A stretch of DNA of 64,000 nt from Bacteroidales bacterium. GTDB lineage: Bacteria; Bacteroidota; Bacteroidia; Bacteroidales; Paludibacteraceae. Under the pieces are notes generated by a model, which saw only the letters and a program-made list of their open reading frames with translations, had not been told where the DNA came from and did not search any database. Both the position numbers and the translations under genes were made by a program. The stretch is from assembly GCA_022783865.1 (NCBI GenBank), contig JALFYY010000024.1, positions 1-64,000 of the forward strand, given 5' to 3'. Within the stretch, counting starts at the first letter, position 1. Every line of letters begins with the position of its first letter. Positions 25,602 to 35,530 of the stretch are shown piece after piece.

Positions 25602-26843
25602 ATGAAAATAGCATTTCACACATTAGGTTGCAAACTCAATTTTGCCGAGAGTTCCGCTCTTGGCAAGCAACTCATTGAACGGGGACATACCAAGGCGAAA
25701 CAAAACGAACCTGCCGATATCTGCATTATCAACACTTGCTCCGTTACCGATGCCGCTGACCACAAAGACCGACAGGCTATTCACCGTATCAGACGACAAA
25801 ATCCGGATGCAACGCTTATCGTGACAGGATGCTATGCCCAACTCAAGCCACAAGAAATCAGCGAAATAGAGGGAGTGGATTATGTACTCGGCATGGACGA
25901 AAAGTTCAGTATTCCGCAGTTTATCGACCAATTGGAGCAACAGCACGAGAAAGTGATGACTTCCCGTATCCGTGAAATCGACAGTTTTCATGCAGCCTAT
26001 TCGAAAGACGACAGAACCCGCTGCTTTCTGAAAGTGCAAGACGGCTGCAACTATTTCTGCACGTATTGCACCATTCCGCTGGCAAGAGGCAAAAGCCGGA
26101 ACGGGAGTATCGCATCGGTGGTGGAACAAGCAAGAAAAGCCATTGCAGAAGGCGCCAAAGAGATAGTATTGACAGGCGTCAACATAGGCGATTTCGGTCG
26201 TTCGACCAAAGAAACATTCTTAGGACTTTTGCAAGCCTTAGACCGGATAGACGGCGAAGTAAGGTATCGCATATCAAGTTGCGAACCCAACCTGCTGACA
26301 GATGAAATCATTGCGTTTGTCGCTACCAGCCGTCATTTTGCACCGCATTTCCATATTCCTTTGCAAAGCGGAAGCAACGAAGTATTACGCCTGATGAAAC
26401 GGCATTACAACCGGGAATTGTTTCAGGAACGTATAGAACGCATCAAATCGCTTATGCCGCAAGCTTTTATCGGTGTAGATGTGATGGTGGGTGTACGCGG
26501 CGAAACGCAAGAATACTTTGAAGACGCTTACCGGTTTATCGACAGTTTGCCCGTGTCGCAACTACACGTATTTACCTATTCGGAAAGAGACAACACCAAA
26601 ATGCTGGAGATAACGCCAATCGTCCCGCAACGGGAACGCAAACGCAGAAGCGACGTGCTGCACAAGTTGTCGGAACAGAAACTACGCCAATTCTACGAGG
26701 AGCACAAAGGCGAAAAAGCAACCGTACTATGGGAAGGCAAACGAGAAGGAGACATGATGAGCGGTTTCACCGAAAACTATATCCGGGTACAAACGCCCTA
26801 CAACAAACAAAAGGTCAATTGCTTTGAAGAAATACGTATATAG
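25602..26843 (+). CDS. mtaB: tRNA t6A37 methylthiotransferase MtaB
   Basis: This 413-aa radical-SAM enzyme adds a methylthio group to t6A at position 37 of tRNAs that read ANN codons. The first Fe-S cluster uses Cys10 (TLGCKLN), Cys46 (NTCSVTD) and Cys77 (TGCYAQ). The radical-SAM cluster is Cys149, Cys153 and Cys156 in DGCNYFCTYC. A TRAM-like domain occupies the C-terminus. TLGCKLNFAE and ADHKDRQAI distinguish MtaB from MiaB and RimO. The ATG at 25602 is fixed by the promoter just upstream; an in-frame ATG at 25584 lies between the promoter elements. Confidence 0.94.
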   Translation: MKIAFHTLGCKLNFAESSALGKQLIERGHTKAKQNEPADICIINTCSVTDAADHKDRQAIHRIRRQNPDATLIVTGCYAQLKPQEISEIEGVDYVLGMDEKFSIPQFIDQLEQQHEKVMTSRIREIDSFHAAYSKDDRTRCFLKVQDGCNYFCTYCTIPLARGKSRNGSIASVVEQARKAIAEGAKEIVLTGVNIGDFGRSTKETFLGLLQALDRIDGEVRYRISSCEPNLLTDEIIAFVATSRHFAPHFHIPLQSGSNEVLRLMKRHYNRELFQERIERIKSLMPQAFIGVDVMVGVRGETQEYFEDAYRFIDSLPVSQLHVFTYSERDNTKMLEITPIVPQRERKRRSDVLHKLSEQKLRQFYEEHKGEKATVLWEGKREGDMMSGFTENYIRVQTPYNKQKVNCFEEIRI

Positions 26844-26977
26844 ATTGACGAACAAAAGACACCGGACAATAGACTGTTTGCTTTCGGGCGGTGTCCGTTC
26901 ATTGCCGTGAATGAACCATTACTACTGCATTAACCTATCCCGGTACTAAAAAAATATCATGTTTCAGTATAAAGGTA

Positions 26978-27008
26978 TTGCGCAATCCAATATATTGTAG
27001 TATCTTTG
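26978..27008 (+). promoter_or_regulatory. promoter of rho
   Basis: TTG (26978-26980), 20 nt, TATCTTTG (27001-27008). The leader to the ATG at 27081 is about 65 nt. Confidence 0.75.
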
Positions 27009-27080
27009 CAACATAATTCGTGGGAAGAATCCTCTTCCTATCAGTTTTCCAGATATTACGACACCAAGTTTTTATTTTAT

Positions 27081-28964
27081 ATGGCATACGACATGACCAA
27101 ACTCGAGCGCATGACGCTCGACGAACTGAAAGAATTAGCACCTTCTTTCGGTATCAAAGTACACAAAAACGCTTCACAGCAGGACCTTATTTATGCGGTA
27201 TTAGATGCGCAAGCCGACCAGAAAGCACAACAAGTGCAAGCCAAAATGGACGCACGAGGCGACCAAGGGGAACGCCGGAAAAAGCGCACGCACATACAAA
27301 AGAAGGCAGAAAAAGTGGATCTGAACCACTTCAAGAAGAAAGAAAAAGGCCCAACCGAAACTCTGGCTTCCATCAATCAGAACACACAGAAAGAACCGGC
27401 TAAACCGGAAATTAATCTTCCGCTTTTCATTCCTACACCTGCTCCTGCTGCAACATCCGTTGCAGAGCAAAAACCTGCAACAGAAGCAGTGGTTACTCCT
27501 CCTGCAAAGAAACGCGGCCGTCCGAGAAAAGACGCTACAGCACAAGCCGTCAAGACAACAGAAACAGTTGCAACCGCCATTGTTCCACTCGTTACAGAGA
27601 GCACAAGTGCACCTGCCGCCATTACTGAACCGGTTGCACCGGCAACATCGAATGAACCCATTGCCCCACAACCAAAAAAGCGTGGCAGAAAGAAGAAAGA
27701 AGCAGTACAAGCAACAGAAACTGCTCCGGCACAAACGCCTGTTGCAGAAACAGTTGCAACAGATACTCCACAAGCAGAGCCATCTAACAACAACGCTCCC
27801 AAGAACGAAGAGAAACAGAATAACAACCAGAACAACAGCTACGAGTTCGGTGACAATATCCACGGCTACGGAACATTAGAGTTGTTGCCCGACGGTTACG
27901 GTTTCCTGCGTTCTGCCGATTACAACTACATTTCTTCGCCCGATGATATCTATGTATCACAACAGCAAATCAAAACTTTCGGTCTGAAAGCCGGCGACAC
28001 AGTGGAATGTACCATTCGTCCACCCCGTGAGGGAGAACGCTATTTCCCGATGAGCAAGGTAATCCGTATCAACGGTTGTCTGCCGCAACAGATTCGTGAC
28101 CGTGTGGCTTTTGAGCACCTTACTCCTCTATTCCCCGACCAGAAATTCAAACTCTGCAAAGGGTATGACGATCCTCTTTCTTGCCGTGTGATAGACTTGT
28201 TTGCCCCTATCGGCAAAGGACAACGCGGCTTGATTGTAGCACAGCCAAAGACAGGTAAGACAGTGCTGCTCAAAGATATAGCCAACGCCATTGTCGCCAA
28301 TCACCCTGAGGTTTATATGATTGTGCTATTGATTGACGAGCGTCCGGAAGAAGTGACGGATATGGCACGCAGCGTCAAAGCAGAGGTAATTGCCAGTACG
28401 TTTGACGAACCGGCAGAGAACCATGTAAAAGTAGCAAACATCGTACATGAGAAGGCAAAGCGCTTGGTAGAATGCGGTCATGATGTGGTAATCCTACTTG
28501 ACTCTATCACCCGTCTGGCACGAGCCTACAACACGGTAGCCCCGGCAAGCGGCAAAGTGCTTTCAGGCGGTGTGGAAGCCCAAGCACTTCATAAACCCAA
28601 ACGCTTCTTCGGTGCCGCCCGCAATATAGAGAACGGCGGTTCACTCACCATTATTGCTACGGCACTGATTGAGACAGGTAGCAAGATGGACGATGTAATC
28701 TTCGAGGAATTCAAAGGTACGGGCAATATGGAGTTGCAGCTTGACCGCAAGTTGAGCAACAAACGCATTTTCCCGGCTGTTGACATCATGGCTTCATCCA
28801 CTCGCCGTGACGACCTATTGTTACCGAAAGAAGTACTTGACCGTATGTGGATCCTACGCAGTCACCTGGCTGATATGAACTCAATGGAAGCGATGGAGTT
28901 CCTGAAAAAGACCATGGAAGCTACGGAGAACAATACCGAGTTCCTTGCATCGATGAGCAAATAA
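27081..28964 (+). CDS. rho: transcription termination factor Rho
   Basis: This protein of about 627 aa is longer than E. coli Rho (419 aa). Residues about 1-50 form a Rho_N helical domain ([20 protein letters not shown]). Residues about 60-255 are a low-complexity Lys/Ala/Thr/Pro/Gln-rich insertion with AT-hook-like KKRGRPRKD and KKRGRKKKE. Then come the cold-shock-like RNA-binding domain ([16 protein letters not shown]) and the RecA-like ATPase with Walker A AQPKTGKT. Bacteroidetes Rho proteins are known for long disordered insertions. ATG at 27081 follows the promoter; an ATG at 27093 is also possible. A clear terminator follows. Confidence 0.95.
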   Translation: MAYDMTKLERMTLDELKELAPSFGIKVHKNASQQDLIYAVLDAQADQKAQQVQAKMDARGDQGERRKKRTHIQKKAEKVDLNHFKKKEKGPTETLASINQNTQKEPAKPEINLPLFIPTPAPAATSVAEQKPATEAVVTPPAKKRGRPRKDATAQAVKTTETVATAIVPLVTESTSAPAAITEPVAPATSNEPIAPQPKKRGRKKKEAVQATETAPAQTPVAETVATDTPQAEPSNNNAPKNEEKQNNNQNNSYEFGDNIHGYGTLELLPDGYGFLRSADYNYISSPDDIYVSQQQIKTFGLKAGDTVECTIRPPREGERYFPMSKVIRINGCLPQQIRDRVAFEHLTPLFPDQKFKLCKGYDDPLSCRVIDLFAPIGKGQRGLIVAQPKTGKTVLLKDIANAIVANHPEVYMIVLLIDERPEEVTDMARSVKAEVIASTFDEPAENHVKVANIVHEKAKRLVECGHDVVILLDSITRLARAYNTVAPASGKVLSGGVEAQALHKPKRFFGAARNIENGGSLTIIATALIETGSKMDDVIFEEFKGTGNMELQLDRKLSNKRIFPAVDIMASSTRRDDLLLPKEVLDRMWILRSHLADMNSMEAMEFLKKTMEATENNTEFLASMSK

Positions 28965-28985
28965 AGGACTTTTGATATACAGAAC

Positions 28986-29025
28986 AAAGGCTGCAGCGTA
29001 AGAGATTGTTACGTTGCAGCCTTTT
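28986..29025 (+). terminator. rho terminator
   Basis: AAAGGCTGCAGCGTAA pairs with TTACGTTGCAGCCTTT (one G-U) and is followed by a T-run. Confidence 0.85.
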
Positions 29026-29062
29026 TGCAGATGCTTGGGCACAGGGAAAAATATGCCCAACC

Positions 29063-29128
29063 GTACATAGATGCTACATTGATAATACGCTGATCTTACA
29101 TTGATTCCACGTTGATTCTACATTAAGA
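29063..29128. repeat. 11-bp tandem repeat, 5-6 diverged units
   Basis: Units ctacattgata, atacgctgatc, ttacattgatt, ccacgttgatt and ctacattaaga begin at 29074, 29085, 29096, 29107 and 29118. The step is constant although several bases vary. Confidence 0.8.
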
Positions 29129-29179
29129 TATGGACTCTGTTAGCCGGAAGTATGCTCACAGGTAGCCTATCGTATGCTG

Positions 29180-29245
29180 AATAACCAAATAACAACCAAA
29201 TAATAACCAAATAATAACCAAATAATAACCAAATAATAACCAAAT
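29180..29245. repeat. 11-bp tandem repeat, 6 units
   Basis: Six near-identical units of aataaccaaat begin at 29180 and repeat every 11 bp; only the second differs, by one base. Read on the minus strand, the unit (ttatttggtta) resembles the ttatcgggtga unit at 14482. Confidence 0.93.
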
Positions 29246-29392
29246 AACGATAACACAGAGACAGGTTAGTGAATAACGAATGGTTAACAGTTGATATTTC
29301 ATTATCGGGCAAAAGAAGGTCTCCATCAATTGCCATTGTATAAAGCATTATTCATCGTCTCTGCAAAGTGATATATACGATTGAACCGGATA

Positions 29393-30853
29393 TTACGGGG
29401 CGGATTCGGCAGAAACAGGAACGTATTCGTAACAGCCGGCATCGGGAGCATTATCTTCCATGCGGGAATGGCCGAGACGGTCGAGAAGGTAGCGTTTTGA
29501 CCACTCCTCTACCGCCACATTGCGTGCAGGAGAAAGAGAGTCAAGCCGAAAATCGAAATAGCGTTTGTCGTTCAAGCCATAGTAAGTATTGACAAAAACC
29601 GTATCGTTATCTGCGGCATACACATTGTCACGGGAAATACCGAAGTCTGTACTGTCGCATCGGAGATAATTGCCGATGAACTCACCGGTATAGAACTGCG
29701 GCAAGGGCGTTGCCAAAAGGAAATTGCTCCGGCGAATCCCCGTGATTACATTGTTGTAGAAAAAGACATGCGTGAGGGCATTCTGCTTCGAGAGATTGTT
29801 GATATAGACGGCAGCAACATCTTCGCGCGCAATGCCCGTGAGGGGGATATTCGTATTGCGGAAGAAAGAGGCGATGGTATTATGCACAAAGTGATGTTCG
29901 CCCCCTTGCAGATAAACGCAATAGCCGGCGCAATTGGAAATCTCCGTATTCGCCACCACAGCATCGGTATTAATCAGCACCAAACCATAGCGCCCCATAT
30001 TGTGCAGACGGGCATTGAGGAGCGAAAGCGTCGGACGGGACTGAGGTTGCCGATTATCAACATAAACGGCATTGGTGGCACCCACGACTTCAAGACAATT
30101 GATTTCATAATGCGGAGGAGCCGTTTCGGCAGGTGGCACGAGATAGATTCCATCCCACCGGGCAGGGACATTATAATACGGCACATCGGTAAACATATCG
30201 TCGAGACGGTCGTTGCGAAAAACAACAGGTTGCTCAATCGTACCATTCACCATGAGATTACCGAAGACGACGAGTTGGGCATTGTCGTGCATATAAAACA
30301 CAGCCCCCGGAGCAATAGTGAGCGTAGTGAGGGTATCGACAGCAAGATAATCGTAAACGAGATAAGGCTTTTCGCCTAAAAGTGCAGTATCGGAGAGAAT
30401 CCAATGCTGACGCAGTATTTCAACATCCTGCCCATAGGCTTCGAGACAGAGCGACTGGGTATGGTCGTTGACCGCAAAAAGGACCTCATCACGAAGGAAA
30501 ACCGGCGTGTTCTCATCCTGCGTATCAATCTGCGTCTTCACAAAAAGGAAAAGACTGTCTTTGCCCGACAAACGGATATCCCGAAGATAAGCAGGGTCGG
30601 TTTCGCCATCCAGATTGATGCGGAAATAACGTCCGTCCTTCATTGTCACAGAAGAGATATTGAGCGACTCTTTGTAGGGATTATAGAGTTTGACGGTCAT
30701 CGTGACACTGCCCATACCGGTGAAAACGGTATCGAAACGAAGGGTATCGACAGAGAACACCAAGCGGGCAGCCGGGTCTGTAGTAAAGCGTTCCTGACAA
30801 GAAAAGAGCAGGAACGGAAGGAGAAGCAATATGTAACGCAAGCAGTTTTGCAT
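29393..30853 (-). CDS. right-handed beta-helix lipoprotein
   Basis: This 486-aa protein begins with a signal sequence ending in LLFSC, a lipobox-like site, so it is probably a lipoprotein. An Ig-like domain (about residues 30-150) is followed by a parallel beta-helix, seen as regularly spaced hydrophobic rungs with NTEISNCAGYCVYLQGGEHH and similar turns. The C-terminal DAGCYEY is common in Bacteroidetes beta-helix proteins. No catalytic residues for a polysaccharide lyase can be assigned. It starts at the base next to the porT stop and is the last gene of the aroQ-receptor-porT unit, so a role linked to the T9SS or envelope is possible but not shown. Confidence 0.75.
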   Translation of the reverse strand: MQNCLRYILLLLPFLLFSCQERFTTDPAARLVFSVDTLRFDTVFTGMGSVTMTVKLYNPYKESLNISSVTMKDGRYFRINLDGETDPAYLRDIRLSGKDSLFLFVKTQIDTQDENTPVFLRDEVLFAVNDHTQSLCLEAYGQDVEILRQHWILSDTALLGEKPYLVYDYLAVDTLTTLTIAPGAVFYMHDNAQLVVFGNLMVNGTIEQPVVFRNDRLDDMFTDVPYYNVPARWDGIYLVPPAETAPPHYEINCLEVVGATNAVYVDNRQPQSRPTLSLLNARLHNMGRYGLVLINTDAVVANTEISNCAGYCVYLQGGEHHFVHNTIASFFRNTNIPLTGIAREDVAAVYINNLSKQNALTHVFFYNNVITGIRRSNFLLATPLPQFYTGEFIGNYLRCDSTDFGISRDNVYAADNDTVFVNTYYGLNDKRYFDFRLDSLSPARNVAVEEWSKRYLLDRLGHSRMEDNAPDAGCYEYVPVSAESAP

Positions 30854-31564
30854 TTATTCGAAATTGAAGGTAAGAGTGATTTGCCGCGAGCGCAACCGGT
30901 CGAGCGCATTGGTATAGAAACTATCCTGTTTGGGCAATTCAGGACGGTCAGCTACCGGCACCAACACATTCATAAAGCCAATAGAATAAGTCAGTTGCGG
31001 ACATAGTTTGAACCAACTGAAATAGAAGTCGCAACCAAAGCCCACTTCAACGAAAAAATCGATGGGACGCTGGAGAATCTGCCGTTCTTTATCAGTACCG
31101 AAATCGAATGTCATACCGCCACCGGCAATAACATAAGGGCGATAGTTCATTTCGCGTTCGGCAGACCATTTGAGATAAAGAGGAATAGAAATGGGCAACG
31201 ACAGCACATCAACAGAATAGGTATTATTTGTCCGTATTTCTTTATAATTGAGCGTACGAATGCCAAAGTGCAAAGTAGGCGTAAAACGGAAGTTGAGGTG
31301 ACGGCTCAGCCGTACATCAGTGATAAAGCCGACACTGAATCCGGGAAGGATACTTGAAGCCCGCACATCATAGATTTCGCCAACGGTCTCGTCACCGATT
31401 TCACGATAGAGCGTATCACCACTGACAGTAGGCGAATAATCCATAAAGTTAAGCCCTAAGGAGAAACCGAAATGGACAATCTTATCATCAACATAAGGAT
31501 TGTTTTGTGCCCGACCTGCAAGGCTGCACAAAAGCAAAACTGCTATACAAATGCTCTTTTTCAA
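30854..31564 (-). CDS. porT: T9SS protein PorT
   Basis: This protein of about 236 aa has a signal peptide (KKSICIAVLLLCSLAGRAQ) and an eight-strand-type beta-barrel. DKIVHFGFSLGLNFMDY after the signal is the hallmark of the PorT family, which is needed for T9SS secretion in P. gingivalis. A TTG start at 31564, which puts the Lys-Lys signal peptide first and leaves 16 nt after the upstream receptor gene, is preferred. An ATG at 31615 would overlap that gene by 35 nt and add an unlikely extension. Stop and the next start are directly adjacent. Confidence 0.87.
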   Translation of the reverse strand: MKKSICIAVLLLCSLAGRAQNNPYVDDKIVHFGFSLGLNFMDYSPTVSGDTLYREIGDETVGEIYDVRASSILPGFSVGFITDVRLSRHLNFRFTPTLHFGIRTLNYKEIRTNNTYSVDVLSLPISIPLYLKWSAEREMNYRPYVIAGGGMTFDFGTDKERQILQRPIDFFVEVGFGCDFYFSWFKLCPQLTYSIGFMNVLVPVADRPELPKQDSFYTNALDRLRSRQITLTFNFE

Positions 31565-31580
31565 TGTTGTTATTGTTTTA

Positions 31581-34061
31581 TTATTCTTCGTCACCGCCCA
31601 TGCCGCTATACTCATCCATCATGCCCTTATTTTCCTGGCGGGATTTTTTGGGGTTCATATTACCGAAACTATAGGTGAGCGTCAATCCAATCGTTCGGGA
31701 GTTCCACTTGCGGAGCTGGTATTGCCAAAAAGCAGGTCCCATAGTGGTGCTGCTACGGTTGTGCGAATTGAGCAAGTCACGCACATTCAAACTCAGCGCC
31801 AATCGCTTCTCGAGGAAAGTATGGCGCAAACCAAGGTCGATAGAGTACGAATGCGAACTCTTACCTTGCGCCACCACACGAGGAGAACTGTAGCGTGCCG
31901 TGATTTGACCGGAGAACGCCTTCGTAAAGAGGAACGATGCATTCATACGGGCGTTCCAAGCAAAAATATCGGTCTTATCGAGCGACACATCAACAGGATG
32001 ACCATTGACCACATCGTGGAACTCGGCTCCACTCAAGGTGTTATAATAGAGATTGACAGAAGTGGTGAGTTGCAACAGACTTCCAAAAAGCCGGTTCTTG
32101 CCCACAACCTCCAGACCCACAGATTGGCGCTTGGCTATATTGATATAGGTATTCTTCATCACCTCACCATCCATATATTTCACATTCTGCACTACCCCAT
32201 CGGCAAAACGATAGAAGAAACCTGCCGACAAAGTGTGCTTCTCCCATACTTTGAGATAGTTCAGTTCCAATGCCGATGAATAGGTGGGCAAAAGTTTGGG
32301 GTTACCGAACTGAATATTGGTAGAGTCGGAAAAGTCCTGTCGCGGATTGAGCTGGTTGCCTCGTGGACGGGAAACACGCCGCGTGTAGTTGAATTGCAAC
32401 TCATGACCATGCGGAAAAGTGTAGGAAATATAGGCAGAAGGGAACAACTGGAAATAGCTTGTATCCTGCACGGAAGTTGTCAGTTTCAGTTGGTTAGTCT
32501 CATCGTAGTAAACCGTATTCAAACTGCGATACATATATTCTCCCCGCAAACCCACCTGCAACGAGAGTTTGTCCCAAAAGCGATTGCCATAAGTGATATA
32601 GAGCGCGTGCGTTTGCTCTTTGTTACCGAAATCATTGTAATACGGCTGAAGTTCCTTCTTTTCATCTGCTTCGACCTCGTAGGCATTGACATCGGTCTTT
32701 TGCCACGAAAGGTCGGTTTCCCAACCGGCTTCAAAACGACTTTGGTCGGTGGGTTTCCATTCGTAATCGGCTTTTAGTTCAACACGCTGATTCGTATTGT
32801 CGTTGATTTGTTGCTGAATGAGCGTATCGCTTTCGATTTGCGTATAACGGTTATCGTTGGAAAAGCCGAAATGGTTATAAGACGCCGTCGCCATTAACTT
32901 ATGACGTTTGTTGATATCCAACTGATAAGATATCATCGCATTACCACCCGGACCGCCACCTGTGCCCTGGTCGTCACGCGAATAATGACGACGCGTATCG
33001 CCTGACAGATAATTAGTCAGCAAATAGGTACTGCGATTATCTGTATGGTTGCGATTTGCCGCCATGGCGAATCCCGAAAATCCCAAAGTACTACGGTCAG
33101 TGATATGCAAATCTATACCGGCACGAACAAAGAGTCCTCCGCCACGTCGCTGATTACTACCCGTTTGCTGCAAATAAGTGAGCGTATCACCCTTTTCATC
33201 TATATTCTTACGGTCTGTCTGACTTCCGCCGAACGAGGTGCGATAATTGTATCCGAGATTGAGATAAGTATCCACTATGCCTTTCGAATAGTTGATATTA
33301 AAGCCCACATTGCCACCGGGAATACCGCCCCACGGGTAACTGATACCGCCCGAAACACTGCCGTAATACCCGGCTTTGCGGTCTTTCTTCATCACGAGAT
33401 TGATAATACCGGCTGTTCCTTCCGGTGAAAATTTAGCCGAAGGATTGGTAATAAGTTCTATCTCCTTGATACTTTCTGCAGGCAATTGTTCAAGAATCTG
33501 AGCACGGTTTTCCGCCGTCAATCCTGCAGGTTTGCCATTGATCCAGATTTCGACATTCTCATCGTTACGCAACGAGATATTGCCCTCTTGATCAACATCC
33601 ACCGAAGGGATATTCTCCAATACATCTGTCACGCTGCCACCTGCCGAAGCGATATTCTGGTCAACAGAAAACACTTTGCGGTCCAACTCGAAACGCATGG
33701 TGGTACCCTGCGCCACCACTTCAACTTCTTGCAAATGCTGCGTATCTTCGGTGAGCCGAATCGTTCCAAGGTCGATGTCTTGGTCTGCCATCCGAATATT
33801 GCGTACTTGGTCGATATACCCCAAAAACGAGAATTTGACGATATACATTCCTTTAGTCAGATTCTGAATAAGGAAACTACCGTCTTCTCTTGTAATATCG
33901 CCCGTCAGAATGCTACTATCGGGCAGCATTACCGTAACATTAGCATAATCTATCGGCTTGCGCGTATTCACATCAACGAGTTTGCCACTCAATGCATTGG
34001 CTGCATGGAGTGCACTTGCTGCGAAAAGAACTACAAATAACAATACAACTTTTGTCTTCAT
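31581..34061 (-). CDS. outer membrane beta-barrel receptor with CarboxypepD-like N-terminus
   Basis: This protein of about 826 aa has a signal peptide (ASALHAA), a CarboxypepD regulatory-like domain (residues about 25-110; GKLVDVNTRKPIDYANVTV), a plug-like region (DVLENIPSVDVDQEGNISL), and a C-terminal barrel of the OMP_b-brl_3 family. This TonB-receptor-like class is common in Bacteroidetes, and its ligand is unknown. The last ~35 residues are charged (GMMDEYSGMGGDEE). ATG at 34061 is chosen over one 90 nt upstream because it starts the signal peptide and overlaps aroQ by 4 nt (ATGA). It is co-transcribed with porT. Confidence 0.85.
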   Translation of the reverse strand: MKTKVVLLFVVLFAASALHAANALSGKLVDVNTRKPIDYANVTVMLPDSSILTGDITREDGSFLIQNLTKGMYIVKFSFLGYIDQVRNIRMADQDIDLGTIRLTEDTQHLQEVEVVAQGTTMRFELDRKVFSVDQNIASAGGSVTDVLENIPSVDVDQEGNISLRNDENVEIWINGKPAGLTAENRAQILEQLPAESIKEIELITNPSAKFSPEGTAGIINLVMKKDRKAGYYGSVSGGISYPWGGIPGGNVGFNINYSKGIVDTYLNLGYNYRTSFGGSQTDRKNIDEKGDTLTYLQQTGSNQRRGGGLFVRAGIDLHITDRSTLGFSGFAMAANRNHTDNRSTYLLTNYLSGDTRRHYSRDDQGTGGGPGGNAMISYQLDINKRHKLMATASYNHFGFSNDNRYTQIESDTLIQQQINDNTNQRVELKADYEWKPTDQSRFEAGWETDLSWQKTDVNAYEVEADEKKELQPYYNDFGNKEQTHALYITYGNRFWDKLSLQVGLRGEYMYRSLNTVYYDETNQLKLTTSVQDTSYFQLFPSAYISYTFPHGHELQFNYTRRVSRPRGNQLNPRQDFSDSTNIQFGNPKLLPTYSSALELNYLKVWEKHTLSAGFFYRFADGVVQNVKYMDGEVMKNTYINIAKRQSVGLEVVGKNRLFGSLLQLTTSVNLYYNTLSGAEFHDVVNGHPVDVSLDKTDIFAWNARMNASFLFTKAFSGQITARYSSPRVVAQGKSSHSYSIDLGLRHTFLEKRLALSLNVRDLLNSHNRSSTTMGPAFWQYQLRKWNSRTIGLTLTYSFGNMNPKKSRQENKGMMDEYSGMGGDEE

Positions 34062-34492
34062 ACCATCAACAATTTGACAGCCTCTGCATATCCGGCTAAC
34101 CCCTTCCCCATAATTGTAGATTGACATACCTCCGTCAGAAAAGAATACCAACGAAACGGTTCACGCTTTCTGATGTCGGAAATGTGGACTTCCACCACCG
34201 GAACAGAAATAGCACTGACGCAATCGCGAATAGCAATACTCGTGTGCGTATAGGCACCTGCATTCAATACGATTCCGTCGCAATGTCCGTCCCACGATTG
34301 CAAACAATCAATGATGGTACCTTCGTGATTGCTCTGGAAACAGTCGATTTGCACCTCAGGAAATTGAGCACGCAACTGAAGCAGATAGTCATCAAACGAC
34401 ATAGTGCCATAAATCTCCGGTTCTCTTCTACCAAGGAGATTCAGGTTCGGACCGTTGATGATAACAATATGTGCCGTTTTTTTACCTTCCAT
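34058..34492 (-). CDS. aroQ: type II 3-dehydroquinate dehydratase
   Basis: This 144-aa dodecameric enzyme makes 3-dehydroshikimate. It has INGPNLNLLGRREPEIYG with the catalytic Tyr28, FQSNHEGTIID, LNAGAYTHTSIAI, and VEVHISDI with the catalytic His. The in-frame ATG at 34492 gives the standard N-terminus; the codons further upstream are not needed. A -7-like TATATTTG lies at 34516-34523 on the minus strand without a well-spaced TTG. It is the first gene of a four-gene unit with the receptor, porT and the beta-helix lipoprotein. Confidence 0.95.
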   Translation of the reverse strand: MEGKKTAHIVIINGPNLNLLGRREPEIYGTMSFDDYLLQLRAQFPEVQIDCFQSNHEGTIIDCLQSWDGHCDGIVLNAGAYTHTSIAIRDCVSAISVPVVEVHISDIRKREPFRWYSFLTEVCQSTIMGKGLAGYAEAVKLLMV

Positions 34493-34920
34493 CAGACTAA
34501 AGCGCAATAAGCATGCAAATATACGAATTATTTATGAAATACAGTCTATTTCACAGACATTTTCTGCCGAAAACATCTTCTTTCTTACCTTCGACACTAC
34601 TGCACGACGCTTTTGGAGTATAGCGAATAGCATAAACACATTGGCTGTTTTTCAAAATTCATGCCAAGATAGATGGGCATCATGCGTATAATATCATCTC
34701 ATAGAGGTGGTATTTTTATATTCTATTAGGGACTTTTACTTTGTGGCATAGTGCGTGAATTATATGGTAAAGATATTTGGTCGGCAAAGATAATACATTT
34801 TGAGACATATTCATTCCCAAAAGTTCGGGAATGGAATTACGAAAGTTTATCGTACTTTTGCAGCCGACAAAAACAATATGACACCATCATGACATATACA
34901 TTACACTCCGTTTCCCTGCA

Positions 34921-34950
34921 GCATACCATCGGCAGACCTTGCGCACCCCT
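34921..34950. repeat. dispersed 30-bp repeat, copy 1
   Basis: These 30 bp match 58781-58810 at 28 positions, including the 19-bp core GCAGACCTTGCGCACCCCT. A more diverged copy in the opposite orientation is at 312-330 (16 of 19 bases of the core). Confidence 0.8.
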
Positions 34951-34955
34951 TGCAA

Positions 34956-34999
34956 GGGTTATACAAGGGTCATACAAGGATTATACAAAATACTACAGC
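34956..34999. repeat. 11-bp tandem repeat, 3-4 units
   Basis: Units gggttatacaa, gggtcatacaa and ggattatacaa begin at 34956, 34967 and 34978. The first two units match those at 25437. Confidence 0.85.
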
Positions 35000-35039
35000 G
35001 TGGTTTGTAGGTGCGTAGGAGCGGTTACTTGGATGTATT

Positions 35040-35513
35040 TTACCACGTTCGATAGGGGTAATCGGAGAGATAGGCGTTGTAGTAGCGAAGGTCATCCGTC
35101 ACTTCATCGGAGAAGAACGGCGGACAGGCGAAAGTCTGGTCTTCGGACTGCAATTCCACCTCGGCAACAACAAGACCCTCGTTGTCACCATGAAATACAT
35201 CCACCTCCACCACTATATCGCCATAAGGCACAATATAACGTTCTTTCTGAATCCGTCCGGGCAAACAATGCTCCAACAACTGACCTGCGCTATCTACGTC
35301 AATCTCACGCTCGAACTCGAAATGCGACATATTCGACTCCGGGTTATGTGCTTTAATCGTCAGATATGCTTTGTCGTCACACCGACGGATACGTACCACA
35401 CGCTCTTTGTCTTTGCACAAATAGCCCTGCTCAATCATATGGCAAGCTGTCGCCATACGCTTGAAAGAATCGTCTTTAACCAAAAATTTGCGCTCTATTT
35501 CCTGATTGTCCAT
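35040..35513 (-). CDS. CYTH domain protein
   Basis: This 157-aa protein is a CYTH-domain (triphosphate tunnel metalloenzyme) member. The signature EIERKFLV is at residues 5-12, and alternating charged strands follow (RVVRIRR, YLTIKA, FEFEREID, VEVDVF, VAEVEL). Bacterial relatives hydrolyse inorganic triphosphate or related substrates; some have other roles, so the substrate is uncertain. It is a single gene with repeat-rich gaps on both sides. No promoter was identified upstream. Confidence 0.88.
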   Translation of the reverse strand: MDNQEIERKFLVKDDSFKRMATACHMIEQGYLCKDKERVVRIRRCDDKAYLTIKAHNPESNMSHFEFEREIDVDSAGQLLEHCLPGRIQKERYIVPYGDIVVEVDVFHGDNEGLVVAEVELQSEDQTFACPPFFSDEVTDDLRYYNAYLSDYPYRTW

Positions 35514-35530
35514 ATTCTACAATTTGGTAT

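Larger units (their letters stand above)
29026..29392. other. repeat-filled interval
   Basis: No gene is seen here. It is largely made of two different 11-bp arrays plus a gatggagacc-type AT/GC mosaic up to the convergent beta-helix gene. A 76-codon minus-strand open frame reads a repetitive hydrophobic peptide from the array and is rejected. Confidence 0.5.
34524..35039. other. gene-free interval with dispersed repeats
   Basis: No gene is supported. An isolated TACTTTTG at 34853-34860 has no partner TTG. The interval contains a 30-bp dispersed repeat (34921-34950) and an 11-bp array. Confidence 0.5.

Noticed and set aside
26858..26895. Possible terminator after mtaB
   Set aside because: GACACCG pairs with CGGTGTC, but the loop is 24 nt and no T-run follows.
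29118..29348. 76-codon minus-strand frame with repeated YLVIIWLLFGY
   Set aside because: The repeated peptide is the translation of the 11-bp array (three units give 11 codons), not a membrane protein.
34853..34860. TACTTTTG as a promoter
   Set aside because: No TTG at suitable spacing and no gene downstream on that strand.
34751..35356. 201-codon plus-strand frame
   Set aside because: It runs through dispersed repeats and then antisense into the CYTH gene, with no family match.
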